NCBI RefSeq assembly: GCF_902833055.1
Contig: NZ_CADFEJ010000005.1
Location: 248,001-312,000, forward strand
Origin: Burkholderia territorii
GTDB lineage: Bacteria > Pseudomonadota > Gammaproteobacteria > Burkholderiales > Burkholderiaceae
Direction: 5' to 3'
Length of the DNA: 64,000 nt
Below, in pieces: positions 46,317 to 55,162 of the stretch (positions are counted from its first letter, which is position 1; each line of letters opens with the position of its first letter). The notes beneath the pieces were generated by a model, which did no database searches, was not told the DNA's origin, and saw only the letters and a list, made by a program, of their open reading frames with translations. Position numbers and translations under genes: made by a program.

Positions 46317-47597
46317 ATGAAGCACAAACGACTCTGGTTCGGTGCCGCCGGCATCGCGATCGTCGGCCTCGCGGTCGCGATCGGCATCATGTACGAGCCG
46401 TCGATCGCGCCGATCGATCCGCCCGCGCGCGCGTCGTTCGATCCGCAGCTCGTCCGGGCAGGCGCGCGCGTCGTCGCGCTCGGCGACTGTGTCGTCTGTC
46501 ACACCGCGAAGGACGGCAAGCCGTTCGCGGGCGGCCTGCCGCTCGCGACGCCGTTCGGCACGATCTATGCGACCAACGTCACGCCGGATGCCGAGACCGG
46601 CATCGGCCGCTGGTCGCAGGCGGCATTCGCGCGCGCGCTGCGCAGCGGCATCGCCCGCGACGGCCATCTGCTCTATCCGGCGTTTCCCTACATTCATTTC
46701 ACGCGGATGTCCGACGACGACATCGCGGCCGCCTATGCGTACCTGATGACGCGCGAGCCCGTCCGCGCGACGGCGCCCGCGAACGACCTGATCTTCCCGC
46801 TCAACTTCCGGCCGCCGCTGGCGTTCTGGAACATCCTGTTCCTGCGCAAGGGCGCCTACCAGCCCGACCCGTCGCAATCCGCGCAATGGAATCGCGGCAA
46901 GGCGCTCGTCGACGGCCTCGGGCACTGCGCGTCCTGCCATTCGCCGCTGAACGCGATTGGCGGCGAACAGGCCGGCAAGGCGTTCGACGGCGGCATCGTC
47001 GACGGCTGGGAAGCGCCGCCGCTCAATACGCTCGGCCACGCCGCGCGCCCGTGGACGCAGGCGCAACTGGTCACGTACCTGCGCACCGGCCGCGCGAGCG
47101 AGCATGGCGCGGCCGCCGGGCCGATGCTGCCGGTCACGCGCGATCTCGCGACGGTGCCGGTCGAAGACGTCGAAGCCATCGCGACCTACATCCTGTCGAT
47201 CCAGAAGCCCGGCGGCCCGCGTCCCGCGGCAAGCGCCGAAGCGCGCAACGCGGCGTCGCCCGCCGCGCAGCGCGGCGCCGTGCTGTTCCAGGCGTCGTGC
47301 GCGCAATGCCACGGGCCCGCGTCGCCGATGCAGTCGATCGGCGAGCGGCCGACGCTCGCGTTCAGCTCGGCGCTTGGCGCCGACACGCCGCGCAATGCGA
47401 TCCAGATGATCTTCAACGGAAACGGCTGGCATGGCGAGGACACGCTGAATTACATGCCGTCCTACCTCGACCAGTATGACGACGCGCAGATCGCGGACCT
47501 CGCCGCATACATCCGCGCCGCCTACTCCGATCGCCCCGCGTGGACCGGCGTCGAAGCAATGGCCGCGAAGCTCAGAAAGGAGGACAGCGCGCAATGA
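46317..47597 (+). CDS. Tri-haem cytochrome c subunit of a periplasmic dehydrogenase
   Basis: 426 aa. One N-terminal membrane anchor/signal (about 7-27), then three haem sites: CVVCH, CASCH and CAQCH, each followed by an axial-ligand segment (LLYPAFPYIHFTRMSDDDIAA, AGPMLPVTRDLATV, LNYMPSY). It passes electrons from the molybdenum enzyme to the respiratory chain. The ATG at 46317 is preceded by GTGGAG. It overlaps the iron-sulfur subunit gene by four bases. It resembles the cytochromes of nicotinate, isoquinoline and aldehyde dehydrogenases. Confidence 0.93.
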   Translation: MKHKRLWFGAAGIAIVGLAVAIGIMYEPSIAPIDPPARASFDPQLVRAGARVVALGDCVVCHTAKDGKPFAGGLPLATPFGTIYATNVTPDAETGIGRWSQAAFARALRSGIARDGHLLYPAFPYIHFTRMSDDDIAAAYAYLMTREPVRATAPANDLIFPLNFRPPLAFWNILFLRKGAYQPDPSQSAQWNRGKALVDGLGHCASCHSPLNAIGGEQAGKAFDGGIVDGWEAPPLNTLGHAARPWTQAQLVTYLRTGRASEHGAAAGPMLPVTRDLATVPVEDVEAIATYILSIQKPGGPRPAASAEARNAASPAAQRGAVLFQASCAQCHGPASPMQSIGERPTLAFSSALGADTPRNAIQMIFNGNGWHGEDTLNYMPSYLDQYDDAQIADLAAYIRAAYSDRPAWTGVEAMAAKLRKEDSAQ

Positions 47598-48094
47598 TCA
47601 ACCTCACCGTGAACGGCGTGCAGCACACGCTCGACATCGACCCGTCCACGCCGCTGCTTTACGCGTTGCGCAACGACCTGCACCTGCACGGCGCGAAGTT
47701 CGGCTGCGGCCTCGGGCAATGCGGCGCGTGCACCGTGATCGTCGGCGACAAGCCGACGTTCTCGTGCCTGATCCCGGTCGCCGCGATCGGCACGCGCAAC
47801 GTCAGGACCGTCGAGAGCCTCGGCAGCGCCGAGCATCCGGGCAAGCTCCAGCAAGCGTTCATCGATCACCAGGCCGCGCAGTGCGGCTACTGCATCGCGG
47901 GCATGATCATGCGCGCGCAGGCGCTGCTCGAACGCAATCCAAAGCCGACCGAACGCGAGCTGCGCACGCACATGGAACCGAACCTGTGCCGTTGCGGCAC
48001 GCATATGCGGATCCTGGCGGCCGTACGCCAGGTCGCGGGGCTGCCGCAGCCGGAACCGTCCGCCGCGCCCGTCACGATCAACAAGGAACTCTGA
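47594..48094 (+). CDS. [2Fe-2S] subunit of the molybdenum hydroxylase (IorA/NicA-like)
   Basis: 166 aa. Plant-type cluster Cys in KFGCGLGQCGACTVIV plus FSC, and the second cluster Cys in AAQCGYCIAGMIM and NLCRCGTH. This is the small subunit of xanthine-oxidase-type hydroxylases. It has no signal of its own and probably travels with the Tat-exported large subunit. Overlaps its neighbours by four bases and one base. Confidence 0.95.
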   Translation: MINLTVNGVQHTLDIDPSTPLLYALRNDLHLHGAKFGCGLGQCGACTVIVGDKPTFSCLIPVAAIGTRNVRTVESLGSAEHPGKLQQAFIDHQAAQCGYCIAGMIMRAQALLERNPKPTERELRTHMEPNLCRCGTHMRILAAVRQVAGLPQPEPSAAPVTINKEL

Positions 48095-50355
48095 TGAACG
48101 CCCCCGACGACATCGACGAAGGCCGCCGGCACTTCATGGTTTCCGGCGCGCTCTTCGTCGCGTTCACGCTGGCGCCCGCCGCGCGGGCGCTCGCCGAAGT
48201 CGTGATCGCGGACGAAGGCGCCGCCGTCCACGTCGGCAAGGCCACCGAAACGCTGGCCGGCAGCCTGAAGACCAATCCGCTGCTGGACGCGTGGATCAAG
48301 ATCGCGCCCGACGGCAAGGTCACCGTGTTTACCGGCAAGGTGGAGCTCGGCACCGGCGTGCGCACCGCGTTGCTGCAGGTGGCCGCCGAGGAGCTGAACA
48401 TGAAGCCCTCGCTGATCACGTTCCTGACCGCCGATACCGGCGCGTCCCCCGACGAGGGCCTGACGGCCGGCAGCCACACGATGGCCGACAGCGGCTCCGC
48501 GCTGCTGAACGCCGCCGCGCAGGTGCGCGGCCTGCTGGTCGACGGCGCGGCGAAACAGTTCGGCGTCGATCCGCGCACGCTGACCGTCGCCGACGCCGTC
48601 ATCAAGGCGCCGGACGGCCGCACGATGCGTTACGCCGACGCGGTGCGCACCGTCGACCTGCATCGCAACGCCACGCCGAGCTCACCGCTGAAGCCGCCGG
48701 CCACGTTCGCCGTGATCGGCACGTCGCTGCCGCGCGTGGACATTCCGAACAAGGTCACGGGCGGCGTCAGCTACGTGCAGGACATGACGTTGCCCGGCAT
48801 GCTGCACGCGCGCGTCGTGATGCCGCCGGTGTACGACGCGAAGCTGCTGTCGTTCGACGAAGCCGCGATCCTGAAGATGCCGGGCGTCGTGCGGATCGTG
48901 CGCAACGGCAGCATGCTCGCCGTCGTCGCGCAGGGAGAATGGCAGACGGTGGTCGCGCAACGCGCGCTGGCGGCCGGCTGCCGCTGGTCCGATGGACGGA
49001 CGCTGCCCGATCGCGCAACGGTCCATGAGGATCTGAAGCGCATCGCCACCCAGCGTATCGAGATCGCCAACACGCATGCGCCGAGCGCGCCCGCGACGAA
49101 GACGCTCTCCGCCACGTTCCTGAAGAACTACCTGCTGCATGGCTCGATCGGGCCATCGTGTTCGGTCGCCCATCTCGAGAACGGCACGCTGACGGTGTGG
49201 ACCCACTCGCAGGGCGTGTATCCGCTGCGCGACGCGCTCGCCGAGATGCTGTCGATGCCGAAGGCGAGCGTGCGCTGCATCCACACCGAGGGTTCCGGCT
49301 GCTACGGGCACAACGGCGCGGACGACGCCGCCGCGCATGCGGCGCTGATCGCGGCCGCGATGCCGGGCAAGCCGATCCGCGTGCAGTGGATGCGCGAGCA
49401 GGAACACACGTGGGACCACTTCACGCCGGCAATGGTCACCGAGCTCAGCGCGTCGCTCGACGCGGGCGGCCGCATCGTCGACTGGCAGTACGCGCTGTGG
49501 AGCAGTTCGCATAACGAGCGCATCGTCAACGCGGGCCGGTTGCTGCCCGCGCGCATGCTCGAGCCGCCGTTCGTGCCCGCGCCGTCGACGCCGATGCTGC
49601 AGCCCGAGGGCGGCGGCGATCGCAACGCGATCCCGCTGTACGCACTGCCGAACATGCACATCGTCAACAACTTCTCGCCGACGATGCCGCTGCAGACGTC
49701 CGCGATGCGCTCGCTCGGCGCGCACACCAACGTGTGGGCCATCGAAAGCTTCATGGACGAGCTCGCGCACGCCGCCGGCATCGATCCGGTCGAATTCCGC
49801 CTGCGTCACATGCAGGATCATCGCGCGCGCCAGGTGATCCAGCTCGCCGCGACCAAATTCGGCTGGCCGCGGCCGCCGCGCGCGCGCAATCGCGGCGTCG
49901 GCTTCGCGTTCGGCAAATACAAGAACCTGATGGCGTACGTCGCGATCGCGGTCGACATCACGGTCGTGCCGGAGACGGGCCACGTGACGCTCGACCACGC
50001 GGAAGTCGCCGTCGACGCCGGCCAGATCGTGTCGCCCGACGGCATCCGCAACCAGATCGAGGGCGGCATCGTGCAGGCGGCCAGCTGGACGCTGTACGAG
50101 GCGCTGCAATACGATACGCGACGCATCCGCAGTTTCGACTGGAGCAGCTATCCGATCCTGCGTTTCTCGGCCGCGCCGCAAAGCCTGAAGGTGCATCTGA
50201 TCAATCGCCCCGGCGCGCCGTTCCTCGGCGCGGCCGAAGCGTCGATGGGTCCGACCGCCGGCGCGCTGGCCAACGCGATCTTCGACGCGACCGGCCAGCG
50301 CATGCGCGAAATGCCGTTCGCCGGCGATTCGCTCAGGAAACGCATCGACGCATAG
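48094..50355 (+). CDS. Molybdopterin subunit of a periplasmic xanthine-oxidase-family hydroxylase (IorB-like)
   Basis: 753 aa. A Tat signal (GRRHFMVSGALFVAFTLAPAARALA) is followed by two Mo-binding domains: KVELGTGVRTALLQVAAEELN, TEGSGCYGHNGADDAAAHAALIAAAMPGKPIRVQWMREQEH, and the end FLGAAEASMGPTAGALANAIFDATG with the catalytic Glu. Such enzymes insert an oxygen atom from water into aldehydes or N-heterocycles (isoquinoline, nicotinate). With the tri-haem cytochrome and dihydroxypyridine-type hydroxylases nearby, an N-heteroaromatic is a reasonable guess for the substrate. An aldehyde cannot be excluded. Confidence 0.92.
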   Translation: MNAPDDIDEGRRHFMVSGALFVAFTLAPAARALAEVVIADEGAAVHVGKATETLAGSLKTNPLLDAWIKIAPDGKVTVFTGKVELGTGVRTALLQVAAEELNMKPSLITFLTADTGASPDEGLTAGSHTMADSGSALLNAAAQVRGLLVDGAAKQFGVDPRTLTVADAVIKAPDGRTMRYADAVRTVDLHRNATPSSPLKPPATFAVIGTSLPRVDIPNKVTGGVSYVQDMTLPGMLHARVVMPPVYDAKLLSFDEAAILKMPGVVRIVRNGSMLAVVAQGEWQTVVAQRALAAGCRWSDGRTLPDRATVHEDLKRIATQRIEIANTHAPSAPATKTLSATFLKNYLLHGSIGPSCSVAHLENGTLTVWTHSQGVYPLRDALAEMLSMPKASVRCIHTEGSGCYGHNGADDAAAHAALIAAAMPGKPIRVQWMREQEHTWDHFTPAMVTELSASLDAGGRIVDWQYALWSSSHNERIVNAGRLLPARMLEPPFVPAPSTPMLQPEGGGDRNAIPLYALPNMHIVNNFSPTMPLQTSAMRSLGAHTNVWAIESFMDELAHAAGIDPVEFRLRHMQDHRARQVIQLAATKFGWPRPPRARNRGVGFAFGKYKNLMAYVAIAVDITVVPETGHVTLDHAEVAVDAGQIVSPDGIRNQIEGGIVQAASWTLYEALQYDTRRIRSFDWSSYPILRFSAAPQSLKVHLINRPGAPFLGAAEASMGPTAGALANAIFDATGQRMREMPFAGDSLRKRIDA

Positions 50356-50426
50356 CCGAATATCACGATCGATCGCGCCGGCACGAACCGGCGTCGACAA
50401 CCAGACAGGCTGGAGATTTCTCAACG

Positions 50427-51344
50427 ATGGATACCTTGCTTTCGATGCGCGTGTTCACGCGCATCGTCGAGACGGGCAGCTTCACGCGCGCGTCGGACAC
50501 CACCGGACTCACGACGCCGCGCGTGTCCGCGCTGCTGAGCACGCTCGAGCAACATCTCGGCTGCCGGCTGCTGAACCGCACGACACGCCGCATCTCGCTG
50601 ACCGAGGACGGGCAGGCCTATTACGAACGCTGCGTCGGCGTGCTGCGCGAGATCGACGACATGGAAGCGGCCGTGTCGCAGGCGCGCAACGTGCCGCGCG
50701 GCCGCCTGAAGGTGAACCTGCCGCCGGCGATGGCCAAGCAGATCATGGTGCCCGCGCTGCCGGAGTTTCTAGCCGCCAACCCGGCCATCTCGGTCGAACT
50801 CGGCGTGACCGACCGGCAGATCGATCTCGTCGGCGAAGGTGTCGATTGCGTCGTGCGCGTCGGCGCGCTCGACGACTCGGGGATGATCGCGAAGCGGATC
50901 GGCAGCCTCACGACCTGCACGTGCGCGGCCCCCGCGTATCTCGACCGGTGCGGCGCCCCCGAAACGGTGGACGACCTGACGCAGCACGTCGCGGTCAGCC
51001 ACATCTCGGCCGACACGGGCCGGCCGCGGCCTTGGGACTATGTCGTCGACGGCGAACCGCGCATCGTGCAGATGTGCGGCACGGTCGCGGTAAACGACGC
51101 CGACACGTACATCGAATGCGGTGTCGCGGGGATCGGGCTGATCAAGACGTCGCTGTACCTGGTCGAGCCGTACCTGAAATCGGGGCGCCTGCGCGAGGTG
51201 CTCACCGACTTCAACGCGCCGCCGCGGCCGATCTCGATCCTGTATCCGCCGAACCGGCACACGCCCGTGAAACTCAAGCTCTTCGTCGACTGGCTCGCGG
51301 GCCTGTTCGCGGAGATTCCGACGCTGCAGGGCAAGCGCGGCTGA
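50427..51344 (+). CDS. LysR-family regulator (CrgA-type)
   Basis: 305 aa. The helix-turn-helix reads MRVFTRIVETGSFTRASDTTGLTTPRVSALLSTLEQHLGCRLLNRTTRR. The effector domain has VNLPPAMAKQIMVPALPEFLAANPAISVELGVTDRQIDLVGEGVDCVVRVG. TGGAG stands before the ATG at 50427. It follows the molybdenum subunit by 71 bases. TTATCG-N2-CGATAA-type sites lie downstream (51711) and at the front of the island (39842), which makes this protein a candidate to bind them. Confidence 0.9.
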   Translation: MDTLLSMRVFTRIVETGSFTRASDTTGLTTPRVSALLSTLEQHLGCRLLNRTTRRISLTEDGQAYYERCVGVLREIDDMEAAVSQARNVPRGRLKVNLPPAMAKQIMVPALPEFLAANPAISVELGVTDRQIDLVGEGVDCVVRVGALDDSGMIAKRIGSLTTCTCAAPAYLDRCGAPETVDDLTQHVAVSHISADTGRPRPWDYVVDGEPRIVQMCGTVAVNDADTYIECGVAGIGLIKTSLYLVEPYLKSGRLREVLTDFNAPPRPISILYPPNRHTPVKLKLFVDWLAGLFAEIPTLQGKRG

Positions 51345-51825
51345 AGGCGGCGCCCTCGTCGAGTCCCTGTCGAGCCCTCGTCGGGCCGCGCATGAAACAA
51401 GTGAACCACGGCCGCGCGTCGGGGTAATGCAGTCCGCGTGATCCGGACTGGTTCAGGCGCCTCGCGGTCGGCGATATCCGCGCCGCGGGCTCGCTTCACG
51501 CGCGCGCACACGCTGCCGCACGACGCCCGTGACATCGCGACGCAAACCGCGTCGCGAGTAGCCATACGCCACGTCGCGCCCGCCAGACACACACGCGCCG
51601 ACATCCGGCCCGCGACCGAACCGGGCCTCGGCGCCCGTGCATGAATCGGGGCACGATCCCCCCTTTGCGCGCCGCGCAATGCTCGATTGCGCAGCAGGTG
51701 TATTCCCTTGTTATCGGGCGATCAATAATCTGACGGCAATGCGGCGGTTGTCGTTTCGCCACACCGGCAATCGCAACGCTCGCCCGAGAAACGGGCTCCC
51801 GACATCTCTCTTCAAGGAGTCGACC
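51345..51825 (+). other. Intergenic region upstream of the MFS gene
   Basis: About 480 bases between co-directional genes. No convincing gene is present. The AT-richer stretch 51700-51735 holds a site related to the 31-bp operator and is the likely promoter for the MFS/OYE genes. Confidence 0.35.
51711..51725. promoter_or_regulatory. Half-operator related to the 31-bp palindrome
   Basis: TTATCGGGCGATCAA matches TTATCG-N2-CGATAA, the unit repeated in the operator at 39842-39872, with one mismatch in the core (CGATCA). It stands about 100 bases before the MFS gene. Confidence 0.4.
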
Positions 51826-53043
51826 ATGTCAGCAGAATCCACCCCGCTCGCGCCTCACGGGCACGCGGCCAAGCTCACGCAGGGTCTCATCCTGCTGTTC
51901 GCGTTCAGTTGCGGCGCGATCGTCGCGAACCTGTACTACGCGCAGCCGATCACCGAACTCATCGCGCCAAGCCTGCACATGTCCGGCGAAACCGCGAGCC
52001 TCATCGTGTCGCTGACGCAGATCGGCTACGCATTCGGCCTGTTCTTCATCGTGCCGCTCGGCGACCTGCTCGAGAACCGCAAGCTGATGATCACGACCGC
52101 CGTCGTGTCGATCGCGAGCCTGGCGGCCGCGGCGATGGTGCAGACGCCCGGCCCGTTTCTCGCGATCTCGCTGCTGATCGGCTTCAGCTCGGTCGCCGTG
52201 CAGATCCTCGTGCCGCTCGCCGCGCACCTGGCGCCCGATCATTCGCGCGGCCGCGTGGTCGGCACGATCATGAGCGGGCTGCTGCTCGGCATCCTGCTCG
52301 CGCGTCCGCTGTCGAGCGTGGTGGCCGATGCGTTCGGCTGGCGCTTCGTGTTCGCGGCCGCCGCCGTGCTGATGACGCTCGTGACGGCCGTGCTCGCGCT
52401 GACGATTCCGTCGCGCCAGCCCGACCACCGCGCGACGTATTTCGAACTGATCGGCTCGCTGCTGCATCTCGTGCGCACGATGCCGGTGCTGCGCCATCGC
52501 GCGTTCTACCAGGGCCTGATGTTCGCGTCGTTCAGCCTGTTCTGGACGGCCGTGCCGGTCGAGCTCACGCGTCATTACGGCCTGTCGCAATCGGCCATCG
52601 GCCTGTTCGCGCTGGTCGGTGCAATCGGCGCGACGTCGGCGCCCGTCGCCGGCCGCCTCGCGGATGCCGGCCATACCGTACGGGCCACGCTGATCGCACT
52701 GGTCGCCGGCGCGCTGTCGTATGCGGTCGCGCTGGTCCACGGCGCCGGGCTGTACGGTCTCGTCGTCACCGGCATCGTGCTCGACTTCGCGGTGCAGATG
52801 AACATGGTGCTCGGCCAACGCGAGATCTACGCGCTGCATGCGGCGAGCCGCAATCGCCTGAATGCGCTGTACATGACGAGCATCTTCGTCGGCGGTGCCG
52901 TGGGCTCCGCGCTGGCGAGCCCGCTGTACGAGCATGGCGGCTGGCCGCTCGTCGCGGCCGTCGCCGGCGTGTTCCCGATCGTCGCGCTCGCCCACTACCT
53001 CGCGATCGGGCGGCCGCACGCGCAACGCCACGCACAGGCCTGA
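51826..53043 (+). CDS. MFS transporter (DHA1-like exporter)
   Basis: 405 aa with 12 membrane helices. Starts LTQGLILLFAFSCGAIVANLYYAQPITELIAPSLHMS, then SLIVSLTQIGYAFGLFFIVPLGDLLENRKLM (the motif A region) and DHSRGRVVGTIMSGLLLGILLARPLSSVVADAFGWR. The ANLYYAQP start is typical of a widespread proteobacterial group of unassigned exporters. The ATG at 51826 has AAGGAG. It stands between the LysR gene and the ene-reductase gene, a common trio. Confidence 0.9.
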   Translation: MSAESTPLAPHGHAAKLTQGLILLFAFSCGAIVANLYYAQPITELIAPSLHMSGETASLIVSLTQIGYAFGLFFIVPLGDLLENRKLMITTAVVSIASLAAAAMVQTPGPFLAISLLIGFSSVAVQILVPLAAHLAPDHSRGRVVGTIMSGLLLGILLARPLSSVVADAFGWRFVFAAAAVLMTLVTAVLALTIPSRQPDHRATYFELIGSLLHLVRTMPVLRHRAFYQGLMFASFSLFWTAVPVELTRHYGLSQSAIGLFALVGAIGATSAPVAGRLADAGHTVRATLIALVAGALSYAVALVHGAGLYGLVVTGIVLDFAVQMNMVLGQREIYALHAASRNRLNALYMTSIFVGGAVGSALASPLYEHGGWPLVAAVAGVFPIVALAHYLAIGRPHAQRHAQA

Positions 53044-53202
53044 ACCGGCGCCGGCACCGGTTCACGCGAACGCCGCTCAGGCCGCTCGCGCAACGGAACG
53101 CTGCCGGCACGTCATCTCCGACTTCCCGCAGGGCCGGCCCCCGCACCGTCCGCAACCGGACGCTGCGCGACACCGCCCTGCCCCACGCAAAAGGAATCCA
53201 TC

Positions 53203-54306
53203 ATGTCTTCCCTGCTCAGCCACTACGATCTGCGCGGCCTGCCGCTTCCCAACCGTATCGTGATGGGCCCGATGACGCGTTCTCGCGCGCCGTCGCGCGG
53301 CCAGCCGACTGCGCTCATGGCCGAGTACTACGCGCAGCGCGCGTCCGCCGGCCTGATCGTCACCGAAGCGACCAACGTCAGCCCGTCTTCCGCGGCGTTC
53401 GAGCTGACGCCCGGGCTCGTCACCGACGAACAGGTGGCCGGCTGGAAACACGTCACCGACGCGGTCCATGCAAACGGCGGGCGCATCTTCGCGCAGCTGT
53501 GGCACGGCGGCCGCGTCAGCTCGCTGACGCTGCTCGGCGGCGAAGCGCCGCTATCGCCGTCCGGCGTCAACGACGATCTCGAACAGCTGCAGGTGTGGGC
53601 GCAGTTGCAGAACGGCTACTACACGAAGATTCATGCGACGCCGTCGCGCGCGATGACGACCGACGAAGTCGCCGCGACAGTCGAGGAGTTCCGCCTGGCG
53701 GCGCGTCGCGCGAAGGCGGCCGGCTTCGACGGCGTCGAGATTCACGCCGCCAACGGCTACCTGCCGCACCAGTTCCTGTCGTCGACGCTGAACCGCCGCG
53801 ACGACCGCTACGGCGGCTCGCTCGCGAACCGCGCGCGCTTCCTCGAGGAAATCGTCGATGCGGTCGGCGGCGAGCTGCCGCTCGATCGCGTGGGCGTGCG
53901 CATCTCGCCGTACGCGAAGTACAACAACGTGCGCGACGCGAATCCGGATGCGACCTACGCGTACGTCGGCCGCATGCTCGACGAAGCCGGCGTCGCCTAC
54001 GTGCACGCCGCGGACACCAACGGCTGGAGCGGCGAGCCCGACCTGCCGCGCATCGTCGCCAATACGCGCAACGCGTATCGCGGCACGTTGATCGTCAACG
54101 GCGGCATCGCGCCGGACGCCGCGAATGCGCTGATCGACGCTGGCGATGCCGATCTCGTCGCATTCGCGCGCGCATACATCGCGAACCCCGATCTCGTCGA
54201 GCGCATCGCGGCGAATGCGCCGCTCGCCGCGCCGAAGACGGTCGGCTGGTATGGCGGCGACCGTGCGGGCTACGTCGACTACGCGCGTCACGACGGGGCG
54301 GCGTGA
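53203..54306 (+). CDS. Old Yellow Enzyme-family alkene reductase
   Basis: 367 aa. FMN barrel with VMGPMTRSRAPSRGQPTALMAEYYAQRASAGLIVTEATNVSP, the substrate-binding pair in VEIHAANGYLPHQFLSSTLNRRDDRYGGSL (His-Ala-Ala-Asn type) and LIVNGGIAPDAANALIDAGDADLVAFARAYIANPDL. Reduces activated C=C bonds (enones, nitro-olefins, nitrate esters) with NAD(P)H. AAAAGGA precedes the ATG at 53203. It is probably transcribed with the MFS gene. The 97 bases behind it hold a GC hairpin (54354-54370) without a T-run. Confidence 0.92.
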   Translation: MSSLLSHYDLRGLPLPNRIVMGPMTRSRAPSRGQPTALMAEYYAQRASAGLIVTEATNVSPSSAAFELTPGLVTDEQVAGWKHVTDAVHANGGRIFAQLWHGGRVSSLTLLGGEAPLSPSGVNDDLEQLQVWAQLQNGYYTKIHATPSRAMTTDEVAATVEEFRLAARRAKAAGFDGVEIHAANGYLPHQFLSSTLNRRDDRYGGSLANRARFLEEIVDAVGGELPLDRVGVRISPYAKYNNVRDANPDATYAYVGRMLDEAGVAYVHAADTNGWSGEPDLPRIVANTRNAYRGTLIVNGGIAPDAANALIDAGDADLVAFARAYIANPDLVERIAANAPLAAPKTVGWYGGDRAGYVDYARHDGAA

Positions 54307-54403
54307 ACGCCCGAATACGCCGCAGACGGCAGGCCGGCAGCCCGGCTGCCGCTGCGGCCGGCTCGGCCGCCGGGATCGCGAAACGCGCGCTCAGGCGATG
54401 CGT

Positions 54404-55075
54404 TCAGCCCTCCTGCCAGCGCGCACCGAGCACGCGGCCGCAGAAATTCGGCCGGCGAAAATCCGGATCTGCGCGTTCGAGCACGTCCGCGCTCCAGGTG
54501 CCGAACGTGGACGCAGGCCGATGCGCGACGCCGCGCGCGAGCGCATCGAGGAACGCATCGGCAAACCCTTCGCCGCGCGGGTAGGCGGCGACCAGTGCGC
54601 GGCGCTCGTCCGCCGAATACGCGTCGAGGCCGGTCGCCATCAGGTCGGTCGACACGGCGAACGCCAGCACACGCGCGAGCGGCGACACGCGCGCGGCCAC
54701 ACCGGGCGTCGTATGCAGCGCAATCGCGCGCCACACGTCGTCGCACAGGTGCTGCGACGTCTGGTGCCGCAGCAGGAACGCCCGCGCGGCGTCGGCGCTG
54801 TCGAGCTCGTAGCGCTCGGTGGAGCGGCTGTAGGCCGGGCTCAGGCCCATGTTCGCGTACATCGCGGCCACGTACAGCGCATCGGCATCGAGCGTCTCGC
54901 CGGCGCGGCGCGCGGCAAGCGACGCGAGAACGAACACCCGGCAGGCATGATCGGCGATCACCCGCGGCAGCGACGCGCGCGCGGCCTCGACGGCTTCGAT
55001 CGTCATCGGCGTCCGGGGAATGCGAACGCCGGCGACTTCGTCGTCCGCCGGTGCACACGTGTGCGCAAAACTCAT
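54404..55075 (-). CDS. HD-superfamily-like protein with lost HD dyad
   Basis: 223 aa. Clearly homologous to the HD protein at 31255: VWRAIALHTTPGVAARVSPL aligns with VWRAIALHTCFGIHAYMTPL, and AHRPASTFGTWSADVLERADPDFRRPNFCGRVLGARW with AHRPETAFGNVCADVLERCDPDYRRTNFCGLVLGSTW. The first His is kept (His43, IADHACRV), but the His-Asp pair is Ala74-Asn75 (AAMYANMGLS). Two metal ligands are therefore missing and hydrolase activity is unlikely. The frame is intact over full length, so it may bind or regulate rather than catalyse. Upstream lies the paralogous amidohydrolase. Confidence 0.8.
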   Translation of the reverse strand: MSFAHTCAPADDEVAGVRIPRTPMTIEAVEAARASLPRVIADHACRVFVLASLAARRAGETLDADALYVAAMYANMGLSPAYSRSTERYELDSADAARAFLLRHQTSQHLCDDVWRAIALHTTPGVAARVSPLARVLAFAVSTDLMATGLDAYSADERRALVAAYPRGEGFADAFLDALARGVAHRPASTFGTWSADVLERADPDFRRPNFCGRVLGARWQEG

Positions 55076-55162
55076 GTCGTCTCCTTCCGCCCGCTGCCGG
55101 GGCTCAAATTGTCCATTGGCCGCACGATACGCTCCGGCACCGCCATCCCGCCGCCGGCCGTC

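Noticed and set aside
54354..54370. GC-rich hairpin after the ene-reductase gene as a terminator
   Set aside because: A seven-base stem is present but there is no T-run on either strand; too weak to list as a terminator.
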